NCBI RefSeq assembly: GCF_001465835.2
Contig: NZ_CP013661.2
Location: 2,038,501 to 2,102,500, forward strand
From: Planococcus kocurii
Lineage (GTDB): Bacteria; Bacillota; Bacilli; Bacillales_A; Planococcaceae
DNA length: 64,000 bases
Reading direction: 5' to 3'
How positions within the stretch are numbered: the stretch's first letter is position 1; the number at the start of each line of letters is the position of its first letter. The notes beneath the pieces are model-generated. The model was not told the origin of the DNA and did no database searches. It saw only the letters and a program-made list of their open reading frames with translations. This document shows positions 51,072-59,503 of this stretch, piece after piece. A program made the position numbers and the translations under genes.

Positions 51072-53996
51072 ATGAATTTTCTTCAGAATTTAGAAGACTC
51101 TCTATATAAAGGGTTTATCGACCAAGCAAAACCAAGTGGTGAACGTTTCAAGCCAACTTTGCTGATCAATAATACGAAAACAAATGACACTGTGTTGAAT
51201 TCCATTACAGAAGAGTTAGATAGCTGTCAATCATTTCTCTTTTCTGTAGCATTCGTGACAGAAAGTGGCTTGGCGACCTTAAAAACGCATTTATCGGATC
51301 TTGACCGAAAAGGAATCAAAGGAAGAATTTTAACTTCGACTTTTTTAAATTTCAATCAGCCTAAAGTATTTAAAGAACTTATGAAAATCAATAATGTGGA
51401 AGTCAGGTTATCGAACATAAAAGGTTTTCATTCAAAAGGTTATATTTTTTCACATGAAACGCATCAGACGTTAATTGTCGGCAGTTCTAATTTAACGGCA
51501 CAAGCCTTGCAAGTGAACTATGAGTGGAATGTCAAATTGAGTTCTCATGAAAACGGAGAATTGGTCCACCATTTTTATCAGCAATTCGAAGAGGTTTGGG
51601 AAAGTGCACAACCACTAACAGAACAGTGGATTACAAACTATGAACAATCTTATGTACCGATTGAATACCGCAAAGAATTAAAAAATATAGCTGAATTTCC
51701 CGAAGTGTATACTGAAAATCCGTTAAAAGAAGCCATCAATATCAAGCCGAACAAAATGCAAGAAGCTGCTCTTCAACAAATACAGTCAGTACGTGAAGCT
51801 GGAAATGACAAAGGTTTGGTAATTTCGGCGACGGGGACAGGGAAAACTTATCTATCTGCTTTTGACGTCCGAAGTTTTGCTCCAAAAAGAATGCTATTTA
51901 TCGTTCACAGAGAACAAATTCTTCAAAAGGCAAAGTCGGACTTTATTCGAATACTGGGCGGAGTGGAAAGTGATTTTGGAATTCTTTCAGGAAATTTGAG
52001 AGAAACGGATGCGCGTTATTTGTTTGCGACGATTCAAACCATTTCAAAAGAAGCGACGCTCAATCAACTAGATCCGCAAGCTTTTGACTATATTTTGATT
52101 GATGAAGTACATAAAGCGGGAGCTAAGTCGTATCAGAAAGTCATCGAGCATTTCCAGCCGAATTTTCTCATGGGCATGACGGCAACACCGGAACGAACCG
52201 ATGATTTTAATATATATGAGCTATTCGACTATAACGTTGCGTATGAGATTCGCTTACAAGAGGCATTAGAAGAAGACATGCTTTGTCCGTTTCACTATTT
52301 TGGCGTAACCGACGTTGAGTATGAAGAAGGCGTGATTGACGAAGCGACCGTTTTTTCGAAATTGATAACAGAAGAACGAGTCGATCATCTTCTGCAAAAA
52401 ATCAATTACTATGGACATTCAGGTGAAAAAGTGAGAGGGCTCATGTTCTGTAGCCGAAAAGAGGAAGCTATCAAGCTTTCAGAAGAATTGAATCGTAGAG
52501 GGTTAAAGACGGTAGCATTGACTGGCCAAAATTCGCAAGAAGAACGAATTTTACACGTTGACCGGTTAGAGAATGGCATCATTGATTATATTTTAACTGT
52601 CGATATTTTTAATGAAGGAATCGATATTCCGAGTGTCAATCAAGTGGTTATGCTAAGACAAACACAGTCTAGCATTATTTTTATCCAGCAGTTGGGCCGT
52701 GGTCTTCGCAAGCACGGATCAAAAGAATTCGTAACCATCATTGATTTCATCGGTAACTATAAAAATAACTACCTCATTCCGGTCGCGTTGTCAGGTGAGC
52801 GTTCACAAAACAAGGATAATATTCGCCGCCGAATGAAAGACACTAGCTACATCAGAGGGATTTCCACAGTGAATTTTGAAGAAATTGCGAAAAATCGTAT
52901 TTTTAGTTCTATTAGTCAAAGTAAACTAGTCAATATAAAAATTTTAAGAGAGGCTTATTTTGAATTGAAAAATCGACTAGGGAAAATTCCTCGATTTGAA
53001 GACTTTATAATTCACAACTCTATTGATCCTATGATAATAGTGAAAACTCATAAAAAGAATAAAGCAAGCTACAATCTCTTTTTAAATTATTATCAGTTTT
53101 TATTAAAATTAAAAGAAACAGAACAGGTATTAAATAAATACGAAGATCAGATACTAACTATGTTATCTCAGGAAATTCTAAACGGCAAAAGGCTGCATGA
53201 GATCCTATTGCTTGAATTATTAGTGGAAAAAGACCAAGTCACGCTGGGCACTTACGAGCAATCTGTAAAATCCCATAACTGTACGGTCAATTCGGACACT
53301 TTTGCTTCGGTAGAGCGCATCTTAGGTTTAAGCTTTTTCAACCAAGGTCCACGTAAAAAATATGGCAATAAACCACTTGTGGTCTTTGGAGAAAGCAGCA
53401 TCTATTTTAATGAAGATATTCAAGAAAGCTTAAAGAAGAATACGAGCTTCCGAAAAATGTTTGTTGATCTAATAGTGAGTGCTAAAGAATTGAGCAAAAG
53501 CTACGAATGTAATCGTGCTTTAACACTTTATAAAAAATACACGCGTAAAGATGCGTGCCGTTTATTAAACTGGTCAAGCGATGAAAGCTCCACGATTTAT
53601 GGCTATAAAACAAAGCACGGTTCTTGTCCGATTTTTGTTACGTATCACAAAAACGATGAAGTAGAATCGAGCGTCGCCTATACAGAAGGCTTTATCAGTC
53701 CTGAAATCTTTAAATGGTCAACAAGAAGTAATCGCACTTTAGCATCTGGAGAAGTAAAAACCATTATAGATGCTGCTGAAAATAATATTGATCTTCATTT
53801 GTTTATCAAAAAGGATGACGACGAGGGTGGCGATTTTTATTATTTGGGTCAAGCTCTTCCAGATAAAGAAAACATCGAGCAAGCGTTAATGACGGATAAA
53901 AATCTAAAAGAAATCCCGGTAGTCCATATGCATTTAGCGTTAGAGAATACTGTGGAAAGTAAGTTGTATCACTACATTACGAGTGAAGAAAATTGA
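51072..53996 (+). CDS. PLD-nuclease-like/SF2 helicase fusion with DUF3427
   Basis: 974 residues. N-terminal phospholipase D-type domain (about 30-190) with H120-x-K122 and GSSN (137-140), one HKD motif. SF2 helicase core (about 220-570): Walker A GTGKT (255-259), DEVH (344-347), TAT (370-372), motif VI QQLGRGLRK (539-547). The remaining 400 residues correspond to DUF3427. The layout resembles UvrB/SSL2-like repair or defence helicases; homologues are often annotated only as helicases. Substrate and partner are unknown. GGGGGAT precedes the ATG. No methylase or specificity gene is adjacent, so it is not a standard restriction system. Confidence 0.87.
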   Translation: MNFLQNLEDSLYKGFIDQAKPSGERFKPTLLINNTKTNDTVLNSITEELDSCQSFLFSVAFVTESGLATLKTHLSDLDRKGIKGRILTSTFLNFNQPKVFKELMKINNVEVRLSNIKGFHSKGYIFSHETHQTLIVGSSNLTAQALQVNYEWNVKLSSHENGELVHHFYQQFEEVWESAQPLTEQWITNYEQSYVPIEYRKELKNIAEFPEVYTENPLKEAINIKPNKMQEAALQQIQSVREAGNDKGLVISATGTGKTYLSAFDVRSFAPKRMLFIVHREQILQKAKSDFIRILGGVESDFGILSGNLRETDARYLFATIQTISKEATLNQLDPQAFDYILIDEVHKAGAKSYQKVIEHFQPNFLMGMTATPERTDDFNIYELFDYNVAYEIRLQEALEEDMLCPFHYFGVTDVEYEEGVIDEATVFSKLITEERVDHLLQKINYYGHSGEKVRGLMFCSRKEEAIKLSEELNRRGLKTVALTGQNSQEERILHVDRLENGIIDYILTVDIFNEGIDIPSVNQVVMLRQTQSSIIFIQQLGRGLRKHGSKEFVTIIDFIGNYKNNYLIPVALSGERSQNKDNIRRRMKDTSYIRGISTVNFEEIAKNRIFSSISQSKLVNIKILREAYFELKNRLGKIPRFEDFIIHNSIDPMIIVKTHKKNKASYNLFLNYYQFLLKLKETEQVLNKYEDQILTMLSQEILNGKRLHEILLLELLVEKDQVTLGTYEQSVKSHNCTVNSDTFASVERILGLSFFNQGPRKKYGNKPLVVFGESSIYFNEDIQESLKKNTSFRKMFVDLIVSAKELSKSYECNRALTLYKKYTRKDACRLLNWSSDESSTIYGYKTKHGSCPIFVTYHKNDEVESSVAYTEGFISPEIFKWSTRSNRTLASGEVKTIIDAAENNIDLHLFIKKDDDEGGDFYYLGQALPDKENIEQALMTDKNLKEIPVVHMHLALENTVESKLYHYITSEEN

Positions 53997-54215
53997 TTTT
54001 AACATCAGCTCTTGCAAAGGGAAGACACGTATTTAGATTCACCACTGCCGGCAATGAGTACAGTAATCGGTGACTAGATACGTGATTCGCATGACTGGAA
54101 AGTAGCAGGTAAAAAATGTGCTTACATAAAAAACTGCTGTCTCGTGAGTCTCTATAAGTACGATTAATGCTTGATTTTACTTTATTAATTTTTACTTTAT
54201 CTCCATTTTAGAATA
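53997..54215. other. Intergenic region, no gene seen
   Basis: About 220 bases between the helicase stop and the foldback repeat. A minus-strand frame near 54000-54065 faintly resembles a P-loop (AGSGESK) but is too short to call. No terminator is obvious for the helicase gene. Confidence 0.3.
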
Positions 54216-54342
54216 GGCTGATTGAAATGAAGGCGGCGACTCCTGCGGGAACAGCACGAGCTGGAGCCACTGGACTGAGTGGAGCGAAGGAAGCGGCAGA
54301 GGCCGTGCCCGCGGAAAGCGTCCGCCGCAATGAAAATTAGCC
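54216..54342. repeat. Foldback intergenic repeat, copy B
   Basis: About 127 bases. Outer arms GGCTGATT/AATTAGCC, then GGCGGCGACTCCTGCGGG facing CCCGCGGAAAGCGTCCGCC, with a GC-rich middle (AGCACGAGCTGGAGC). The best preserved of the three copies. Similar GCGACTCCTGCGGG/CCCGCGGAAAGCG elements are, from memory, frequent between genes in Bacillus and Planococcus genomes. Confidence 0.8.
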
Positions 54343-54360
54343 GGTCTTTTCGAGAACAAT

Positions 54361-54417
54361 AAAAGGGCTGTCACCAAAAGTCATTTTTTATGACCTTTTG
54401 AGACAACCCTTCTTTTT
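54361..54417 (-). terminator. Terminator-like hairpin (repeat-family member)
   Basis: AAAAGGGCTGTC...GACAACCCTT with CAAAAG/CTTTTG and CAT/ATG stems. Positioned just after the AcuI-like gene on the minus strand. Related to the hairpin after kdpE at 32375-32427. Confidence 0.8.
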
Positions 54418-54439
54418 TATGCTGTTTTCCCTGAAAATC

Positions 54440-55426
54440 CTACAACTTCACAATCGTTCTTCCTAAATGCTGGCCGTTTTTAATCGCTTCAATCGTCTGA
54501 GGCAATTCTTCAAGCGTTACTTCATCCGTTAAAGTCGTTTGGGTGATGTTCCATTCGTTGGCCATCTTCTCCCAAATAGCTCCACGCTTGTGAATCGGTA
54601 CGTTCACCGAATCGATACCAAGCAAGCTTACACCTCTCAAGATAAAGGGCAAGACCGTAGTCGTGATTTGCAAGCCACCAGCGTTGCCACACATACTCAT
54701 ACTGCCGTCGTAAGCAAGTTGAGGAATGAGTACAGCGGCAACATCTCCACCGACTGTATCGACCACATAATCAAAACGTGTTTTGTTTAATGGCTTTTGC
54801 AATTCACCTAAGTCATCTGCGAAAACGACGTTTGTTGCGCCAAGTGATTTTGCGACTTCAACTTGGTTGTCTTTCCGAACAAGTGCCGAAATGTTTTGGA
54901 AGCCCATTTTCGATAAAATCTGAAGTGCGATACTGCCGACTCCGCCTGTTGCACCGGTAACCAAAATTTCGGGATGGTTCGCTGCGTCCATTCCGCTCTT
55001 TTCCAACGCACCAATAGAAAGTGCTGCAGTAAATCCAGCTGTTCCGAAGACCATCGCGTCCTTTAAGCTCAAGTTACCAGGCAATGGGACAATCCAATCT
55101 GCAGGGACACGTGCGTATTCTGAGAAACCGCCTGTGTGGCTCATGCCCATGGCAAAGCCTGTAACGATGACTTCTTGCCCTTTTTTGAAACGTGAATCTG
55201 TCGACTCAAGGATTGTTCCGCTCAAATCGATTCCTGGTGTCATCGGATAATTGCGGATCACCCCGGTATTTTTTTGAACAGCTAACATATCTTTATAATT
55301 GATGGAGGAGTAGGCAACTTTGATTAAGACTTCACCTTCTGAGAGTTGGTCGATGGTGACCTCTTCTAAATCATAAGTGACTTCAGTATTTTGTTCATTA
55401 ACTCGAATTGCTTTAAACGGATTCAT
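54440..55426 (-). CDS. YhdH/AcuI-family NADPH-dependent oxidoreductase (acrylyl-CoA reductase-like)
   Basis: 328-residue medium-chain reductase without catalytic zinc. SSINYKDMLAV, PMTPGIDLSGTI, TGFAMGMSHTGGFSEYARVP and the Rossmann loop VTGATGGVGSIA are YhdH/AcuI hallmarks. AcuI reduces acryloyl-CoA; YhdH-type enzymes reduce quinones or enones. ATG 55426 is used because GAGAGGGG precedes it; an ATG 51 bases upstream would lie inside the operator. It is divergent from a MarR-type regulator, with a palindrome between them, so it is probably the target of that regulator. Confidence 0.88.
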   Translation of the reverse strand: MNPFKAIRVNEQNTEVTYDLEEVTIDQLSEGEVLIKVAYSSINYKDMLAVQKNTGVIRNYPMTPGIDLSGTILESTDSRFKKGQEVIVTGFAMGMSHTGGFSEYARVPADWIVPLPGNLSLKDAMVFGTAGFTAALSIGALEKSGMDAANHPEILVTGATGGVGSIALQILSKMGFQNISALVRKDNQVEVAKSLGATNVVFADDLGELQKPLNKTRFDYVVDTVGGDVAAVLIPQLAYDGSMSMCGNAGGLQITTTVLPFILRGVSLLGIDSVNVPIHKRGAIWEKMANEWNITQTTLTDEVTLEELPQTIEAIKNGQHLGRTIVKL

Positions 55427-55461
55427 AAATAATTGCCCCTCTCTATTTGTTGTTTCTGCAG

Positions 55462-55484
55462 AATAGTTCTGCAACAAAACTATT
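55462..55484. promoter_or_regulatory. Predicted MarR-family operator
   Basis: AATAGTT-c-TG-caa-CA-a-AACTATT, a 23-base dyad with 9-base half-sites between the divergent reductase and MarR genes. Length and symmetry fit a MarR dimer. Confidence 0.65.
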
Positions 55485-55538
55485 TGAATACAAAACCTAA
55501 CATGATAAGATGGATATTGTCAAGATGGAGGAGATCAA

Positions 55539-55961
55539 ATGGAACTAAATGAGTGTATTAACTACTTACTGAGTATTAGCCAAAACAAGGTGTTTAAACA
55601 CTTTAGCAAGCTATTAGAAGAATACAACTTAACCCCAGCTCAATATGGAGTGTTAAATTGTTTATGGAGAAAAGGTGAAATGTCTCCTAAACAAATTGGT
55701 GCCATGATGCATTTGGAAGCTTCGACGGTGTCTGGAATTTTAGATAAAATGCAAAAAGCAGGCTTTATCGAACGCTCAATCGATCCTGAAAACCGCCGAA
55801 ACATTTTAGTAGCCACCACGAAAAAGTCGAAAGCGATTCAACAAGACGTAGAAGCAACGACTGAACAGCTAAATGAGTCAGTGCTGCAATTTCTCTCAGA
55901 TAGCGATAAAGTGGTGCTAAAGAAATCATTAGCAAGTATCATACAAGCTGATTTTTATTAA
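55539..55961 (+). CDS. MarR-family transcriptional regulator
   Basis: 140 residues with a winged helix-turn-helix: LTPAQYGVLNCLWRKGEM, PKQIGAMMHLEASTVSGILDKMQKAGFI and the wing ERSIDPENRRNILV. Members sense phenolic or oxidant ligands. AGGAGATCAA precedes the ATG at 55539. It lies 112 bases from the divergent YhdH/AcuI-like gene and probably represses it and itself through the palindrome at 55462-55484. It is not the MhqR orthologue: the sequence outside the HTH is unlike B. subtilis MhqR. Confidence 0.87.
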   Translation: MELNECINYLLSISQNKVFKHFSKLLEEYNLTPAQYGVLNCLWRKGEMSPKQIGAMMHLEASTVSGILDKMQKAGFIERSIDPENRRNILVATTKKSKAIQQDVEATTEQLNESVLQFLSDSDKVVLKKSLASIIQADFY

Positions 55962-55964
55962 CTA

Positions 55965-56003
55965 AAAGAGCTACCGAATCGAGGGATTCGGTAGCTCTTT
56001 CTT
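55965..56003. terminator. Bidirectional terminator
   Basis: AAAGAGCTACCGAATC and GATTCGGTAGCTCTTT around GAGG; a perfect 16-base stem between the convergent MarR and AI-2E family genes. Confidence 0.92.
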
Positions 56004-57234
56004 ATCGTAATTTTCTTTTTAAGCTAAGCTGTTTTTTCTTTTTCTTTTCTGAAATGGGCGGCTCTGGTGCTGGATTGTAAGTATCTGCATATAATCCGGT
56101 GTAGGACTTGTACCAGGTGAACAGATGACTCAAAATTACTTTAAGGACGGCGTAGGCCGGAATTCCGAGAATGACGCCGAAAATACCAAAGAGATTCCCC
56201 GCAGTCAACAAAACCGCAATGATGGTAACAGGGTGAATTTGTAAATTACTGCCAAGTATAAGCGGTTGAATAACGCGCCCTTCTAAAGTTTGTTCGATAA
56301 AAAAGACAATCAGTACTTTAACGAGCATAAACGGCGAATGGACGACAATCGCGATAATAACGATAGGAACGAAAGCGATAAAGGATCCAAGAAAAGGAAT
56401 CAAGTTCAAAATGCCCGCCAGTACACCTAGGGTTAACGCGTATTTGAGTCCAATGATGCTAAAACCAATCCAGAACATCAGTCCAACAAAAAAGGCGACA
56501 ATCAATTGTCCTCGGATATACTGGCTAATCTGCAAGTTCATTTCGCGCAACAACAGGTAGCTATGTTCACGCATATGCGAAGGTACGAGCTTCATAATGT
56601 GATAAGGCAGATGGTGGCCGTCTTTCAGCAAGTAAAAAAGAATAAATGGAGTCGTGATGATAGCGAGTAACGTTGTCGACAAGACGCCAAAGACACTACC
56701 GAGGCCAGTCACGGTCGTCCCCACCACATTATCTGCTTGACTAGTAATGGACGTGGATAAGTTCTCTGTTCCTCCCGTTAGCTGCGTTTGCAGTTGTGAC
56801 AGCAAATTACTTTGGAAAAAGCTATCGATTTGAGAGACAAAGGTATTCAAATAGTCTTGCCAGTTTTCAAGTAAACTTATTGTCTGTTCTCGGATAATCG
56901 GAATCAATGTCGCAATGCCCCAAGCGAGCAACCCAGCAATCACTACAAAGACAATTAAAATACTAGCCGAGCGTGGGAATTTTTTCGTTTCCATCCAATT
57001 AACGAGTGGATTAAGCAAGTAATAAAAGACCCCCGCCATGATTAATGGCAGCCCCATGACATCGAAAAAAGCAGTGAATGGCCGGAATATAAAACTAACT
57101 TTTGGTAACAGTAGCAAGTTTACTAAAATCAACAAAACAATAATCAGTATGGCTACCGCTTTGTTGTTCAGCACCCATTTTGTAAACCAGGAAGCTGCAT
57201 GGCTAAAAGCATTCTTGTTTTTATCTTGCTCCAT
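56002..57234 (-). CDS. AI-2E family transporter (PerM/YueF-like)
   Basis: About 410 residues with about eight membrane segments. Long amphipathic stretch after segment 3 (LLENWQDYLNTFVSQIDSFF) and the family motif EGRVIQPLILGSNLQIHPVTII are visible, with the GILNLIPFLGSFIAFVP block. The family includes proposed AI-2 exporters and Na+(Li+)/H+ antiporters; substrate here is open. AGAGGTGG precedes several candidates (GTG 57243, ATG 57237, ATG 57234); 57234 has the best spacing. C-terminal tail is Lys-rich. Confidence 0.87.
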   Translation of the reverse strand: MEQDKNKNAFSHAASWFTKWVLNNKAVAILIIVLLILVNLLLLPKVSFIFRPFTAFFDVMGLPLIMAGVFYYLLNPLVNWMETKKFPRSASILIVFVVIAGLLAWGIATLIPIIREQTISLLENWQDYLNTFVSQIDSFFQSNLLSQLQTQLTGGTENLSTSITSQADNVVGTTVTGLGSVFGVLSTTLLAIITTPFILFYLLKDGHHLPYHIMKLVPSHMREHSYLLLREMNLQISQYIRGQLIVAFFVGLMFWIGFSIIGLKYALTLGVLAGILNLIPFLGSFIAFVPIVIIAIVVHSPFMLVKVLIVFFIEQTLEGRVIQPLILGSNLQIHPVTIIAVLLTAGNLFGIFGVILGIPAYAVLKVILSHLFTWYKSYTGLYADTYNPAPEPPISEKKKKKQLSLKRKLR

Positions 57235-57398
57235 CATGTCCACCTCTTTCTCACTAACTCTAGCTAGTCTCGTTTTGAAATTCCATTTCTTATAGTAAGA
57301 TTAAAATACCCGGATAGCCGATTTTTCACACTAAAAAGAATTTTTCTTTCAAATTGTTTCTAGTTATGTTGAAAGTTTGTCGTAAATTTCTAACGTAT

Positions 57399-57484
57399 TT
57401 GTCCACATGTGGATAAGTGGCAGAGAATGACAAAATGACATAGTTATCCCCGTTTCTACGTGAAATCATCCACATATTCAAGGT
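57399..57484. promoter_or_regulatory. DnaA-box cluster
   Basis: TTGTCCACA (57399-57407) and TGTGGATAA (57408-57416, the complement of TTATCCACA) stand back to back as an 18-base palindrome-like unit; TTATCCCCG lies near 57453 and TCATCCACA at 57476-57484. Such clusters outside oriC titrate DnaA in B. subtilis. The 350-base gap containing it (57244-57593) holds no gene. Confidence 0.6.
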
Positions 57485-57601
57485 TAGGTCCAATCCCTAA
57501 ACAACTTCTCCTTCACTATCCACTAAATTAAAGAGCAGAAAAAACCGAAACCTCAATTCTTTTCGTTCGTAGAATAGACAAGCGGTTAGGAGGTGCGAGA
57601 T

Positions 57602-57973
57602 ATGGATACAAGTTTTTTGTTTGTTTGGCTAGTCGTTATTTTCGGCTTTCATTTTTTAAGAATATTTTTGAAAAAGCGCTTTGGGATTGATAAAGAATTA
57701 CATGCGGGAGTCCCGGTTAACAAATTCGAGCGTTGGAATGGTCTGCTGACTGTAGCTGCAATCATTGTCATAGCTTTAATGTTCCAAGGTTCATTAGAAA
57801 GATTTTTCTTTTGGGTATTTTGTATTTTTTTTGTGGGGAGTGCCATGCAAATTATTTTAGAATGGAAGTATTTAAAAGGATCTCGAAAGTATCAGGCGTC
57901 ACTTCTGTACTTTTCAATCGTAGCAGTGACCTTGGTCGTTTTCATGACGTTGGCTTCCTTACAAGTAAGCTAG
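57602..57973 (+). CDS. Small four-segment membrane protein, paralogue 1 (DUF4181-like)
   Basis: 123 residues with four membrane segments. After the first segment comes LKKRFGIDKELHAGVPVNKFERW, then membrane segments and an ILEWKYLKGSRKYQ loop before the last. The RFGID...PVNKxERW and LEWxYxK landmarks recur in the next gene and at 61390-61779. It resembles DUF4181-type proteins of Bacillales (uncertain). AGGAGGTG precedes the ATG at 57602; a GTG nine bases upstream overlaps that site. Function unknown. Confidence 0.65.
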   Translation: MDTSFLFVWLVVIFGFHFLRIFLKKRFGIDKELHAGVPVNKFERWNGLLTVAAIIVIALMFQGSLERFFFWVFCIFFVGSAMQIILEWKYLKGSRKYQASLLYFSIVAVTLVVFMTLASLQVS

Positions 57974-58022
57974 TAGATGAAAAACTTTCAGGCAAATTGA
58001 TTTTTTGAGGAGGTAGAGTGAA

Positions 58023-58391
58023 ATGGAGGCGTTTATACTAATTGGACTTGGTGCTCTTCTGCTGTTTATTGGCTTCTTGCTCCAGCGAATAGAGAAAAAG
58101 CACGGAGTAGACCGAAAAGCAGCGCCCGTAAAGAAAATCGAGCGATGGGTAGGATGGATCCTTGTCACGAGCTTGATTGTACTTATACTTTTGTCGATAA
58201 ACGAGGTAACGATCAATTACATAAATGTCTTATTGTTTTTTGGAATAGTAGCATTGTTCCAGGCTGTTCTTGAATGGGGTTATGTTAGAAATACGCAACG
58301 ATCTGTTATTAGCTTAGTTTTAAATCTTGTTTTTGTCTTGTCGCTAGTTGGGTTGGTTGAAGTTGTGAAATGGACGCTTGCAAACTTTTAA
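58023..58391 (+). CDS. Small four-segment membrane protein, paralogue 2 (DUF4181-like)
   Basis: 122 residues with the same architecture as the preceding gene: LQRIEKKHGVDRKAAPVKKIERWVG after segment 1 and AVLEWGYVRNTQRS before segment 4. GAGGAGGTAGAG precedes the ATG. It begins 49 bases after its paralogue, so the pair is likely a tandem duplication in one operon. Function unknown. Confidence 0.65.
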   Translation: MEAFILIGLGALLLFIGFLLQRIEKKHGVDRKAAPVKKIERWVGWILVTSLIVLILLSINEVTINYINVLLFFGIVALFQAVLEWGYVRNTQRSVISLVLNLVFVLSLVGLVEVVKWTLANF

Positions 58392-58473
58392 AAGAGATCT
58401 CGCTATGACGAAAGCATAAGCATAATCAGTAGAGAATGAATATTCTTTTCTCTTGTTTATACCGGATTCTGCG

Positions 58474-58604
58474 CTCCAGTCGGTCGCTTTCCGCGGGCTT
58501 GCCCCGAACTAACTCTGGCTAATCGCCCGAGTGGATTTCGTCGCTTCGCTATCCGGCAGGAGCACCTCTTTGTCCTTCGCCGCTTTGCCCTTCGAATCCT
58601 GGAG
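58474..58604. repeat. Foldback intergenic repeat, copy C (degenerate)
   Basis: CTCCAG (58474-58479) and CTGGAG (58599-58604) close a GC-rich segment with TCGCTTTCCGCGGGCTTGCCCC near one end. A partial element with GAGCCCACGGAAAGCGAAG follows at 58694-58725 in opposite orientation. Same family as the repeats at 42795 and 54216, more worn. It fills the gap between the small membrane protein and the TetR gene. Confidence 0.65.
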
Positions 58605-58761
58605 TGTCGAGGCTACACGTATTCAGCATCTCAAAGTAAGAAACGGATAAATAGTCTGCTCTCTTTGATTAAAGCCGCCTGCTTCTAAGCGGGCTGAGCC
58701 CACGGAAAGCGAAGTGGTCAGCTCGCTTGGAAGTATACACTACTATTCATTCTCATGTGGA

Positions 58762-59346
58762 CTAGTTATCCAACACTACCGAACCGTCATACATTTTGCC
58801 ATGAAGTTGCGCAAGTTTACCCGCCATGATTTTGGGAGAATCTTTAAAATCTTGCTGGATCCAATAAAAGAAAAAACCTAAGCTACCGTAGGTCATAAAA
58901 TAATTGAGTGTGGGAATTTCTAAGTCGCTTGTTTCTTCCAATTGCAGCTCTGTAGCGGATATCTGAATGAGGGTTTCACAAAATTGATTTTGTGAACCAG
59001 GCAGTACTTCTCCTTTAATAATCAGTTGGAAGATAAATTGGTGTTGGTAAATGTGTTCAAAAATCGGCAAATGGCGCTGTATGTCGGTTGAAGAAAAACG
59101 CTTAAGATCCTGAAAGCTCTTACGGAAATAACTCGCGAGACTCTCCAAGTGATCTGTCACGATAGCTGCGAGCAAGTCGTTCAAATCCTTATAATGTGAG
59201 TAGAACGTCACCCGGTTACAGTCTGCGCGTTTCGCGACTTCTGTAATAGTCAGTTGTTTCAGTTCTTTTTCTTTCAATAAATACAATAAGGCTGTTTTTA
59301 ACTTTTTTTGTGTTCGCAGGATACGGCGGTCTTCTGTGCTGTTCAC
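58762..59346 (-). CDS. TetR-family transcriptional regulator
   Basis: 194 residues. N-terminal HTH is typical of TetR: RRILRTQKKLKTALLYLL, then LTITEVAKRADCNRVTFYSHYKDLNDLL. The C-terminal ligand domain resembles the DhaS/YxbF subgroup. GTG start at 59346 with AGGAGGAAC. It is divergent from an SDR oxidoreductase with a 157-base gap, so that gene is its probable target. Confidence 0.85.
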   Translation of the reverse strand: MNSTEDRRILRTQKKLKTALLYLLKEKELKQLTITEVAKRADCNRVTFYSHYKDLNDLLAAIVTDHLESLASYFRKSFQDLKRFSSTDIQRHLPIFEHIYQHQFIFQLIIKGEVLPGSQNQFCETLIQISATELQLEETSDLEIPTLNYFMTYGSLGFFFYWIQQDFKDSPKIMAGKLAQLHGKMYDGSVVLDN

Positions 59347-59503
59347 CTTATGTTCCTCCTTTTGTATCTAGAAAATGAAGCCATTTATGACTTAAGTATG
59401 ACACGGAATCTTTTCATTGGACAAACTGAATATTTATCTGTTAACTTACAAGTGTAGTTTAATTATGAATCGTTTTCCAGTAAAACCACAGGAGGAATAG
59501 AAA

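Noticed and set aside
50632-53996. Type I or III restriction system
   Set aside because: The helicase resembles restriction motor subunits, but no methylase or specificity gene is adjacent and the nuclease-like domain is PLD type.
54000-54065. Remnant of an ABC ATPase (AGSGESK on the minus strand)
   Set aside because: About 20 codons with a loose P-loop match and no second motif; could be chance.
57399-57484. Replication origin
   Set aside because: There is no dnaA, dnaN or AT-rich unwinding element with ordered boxes, so I keep it as a DnaA-box cluster only.
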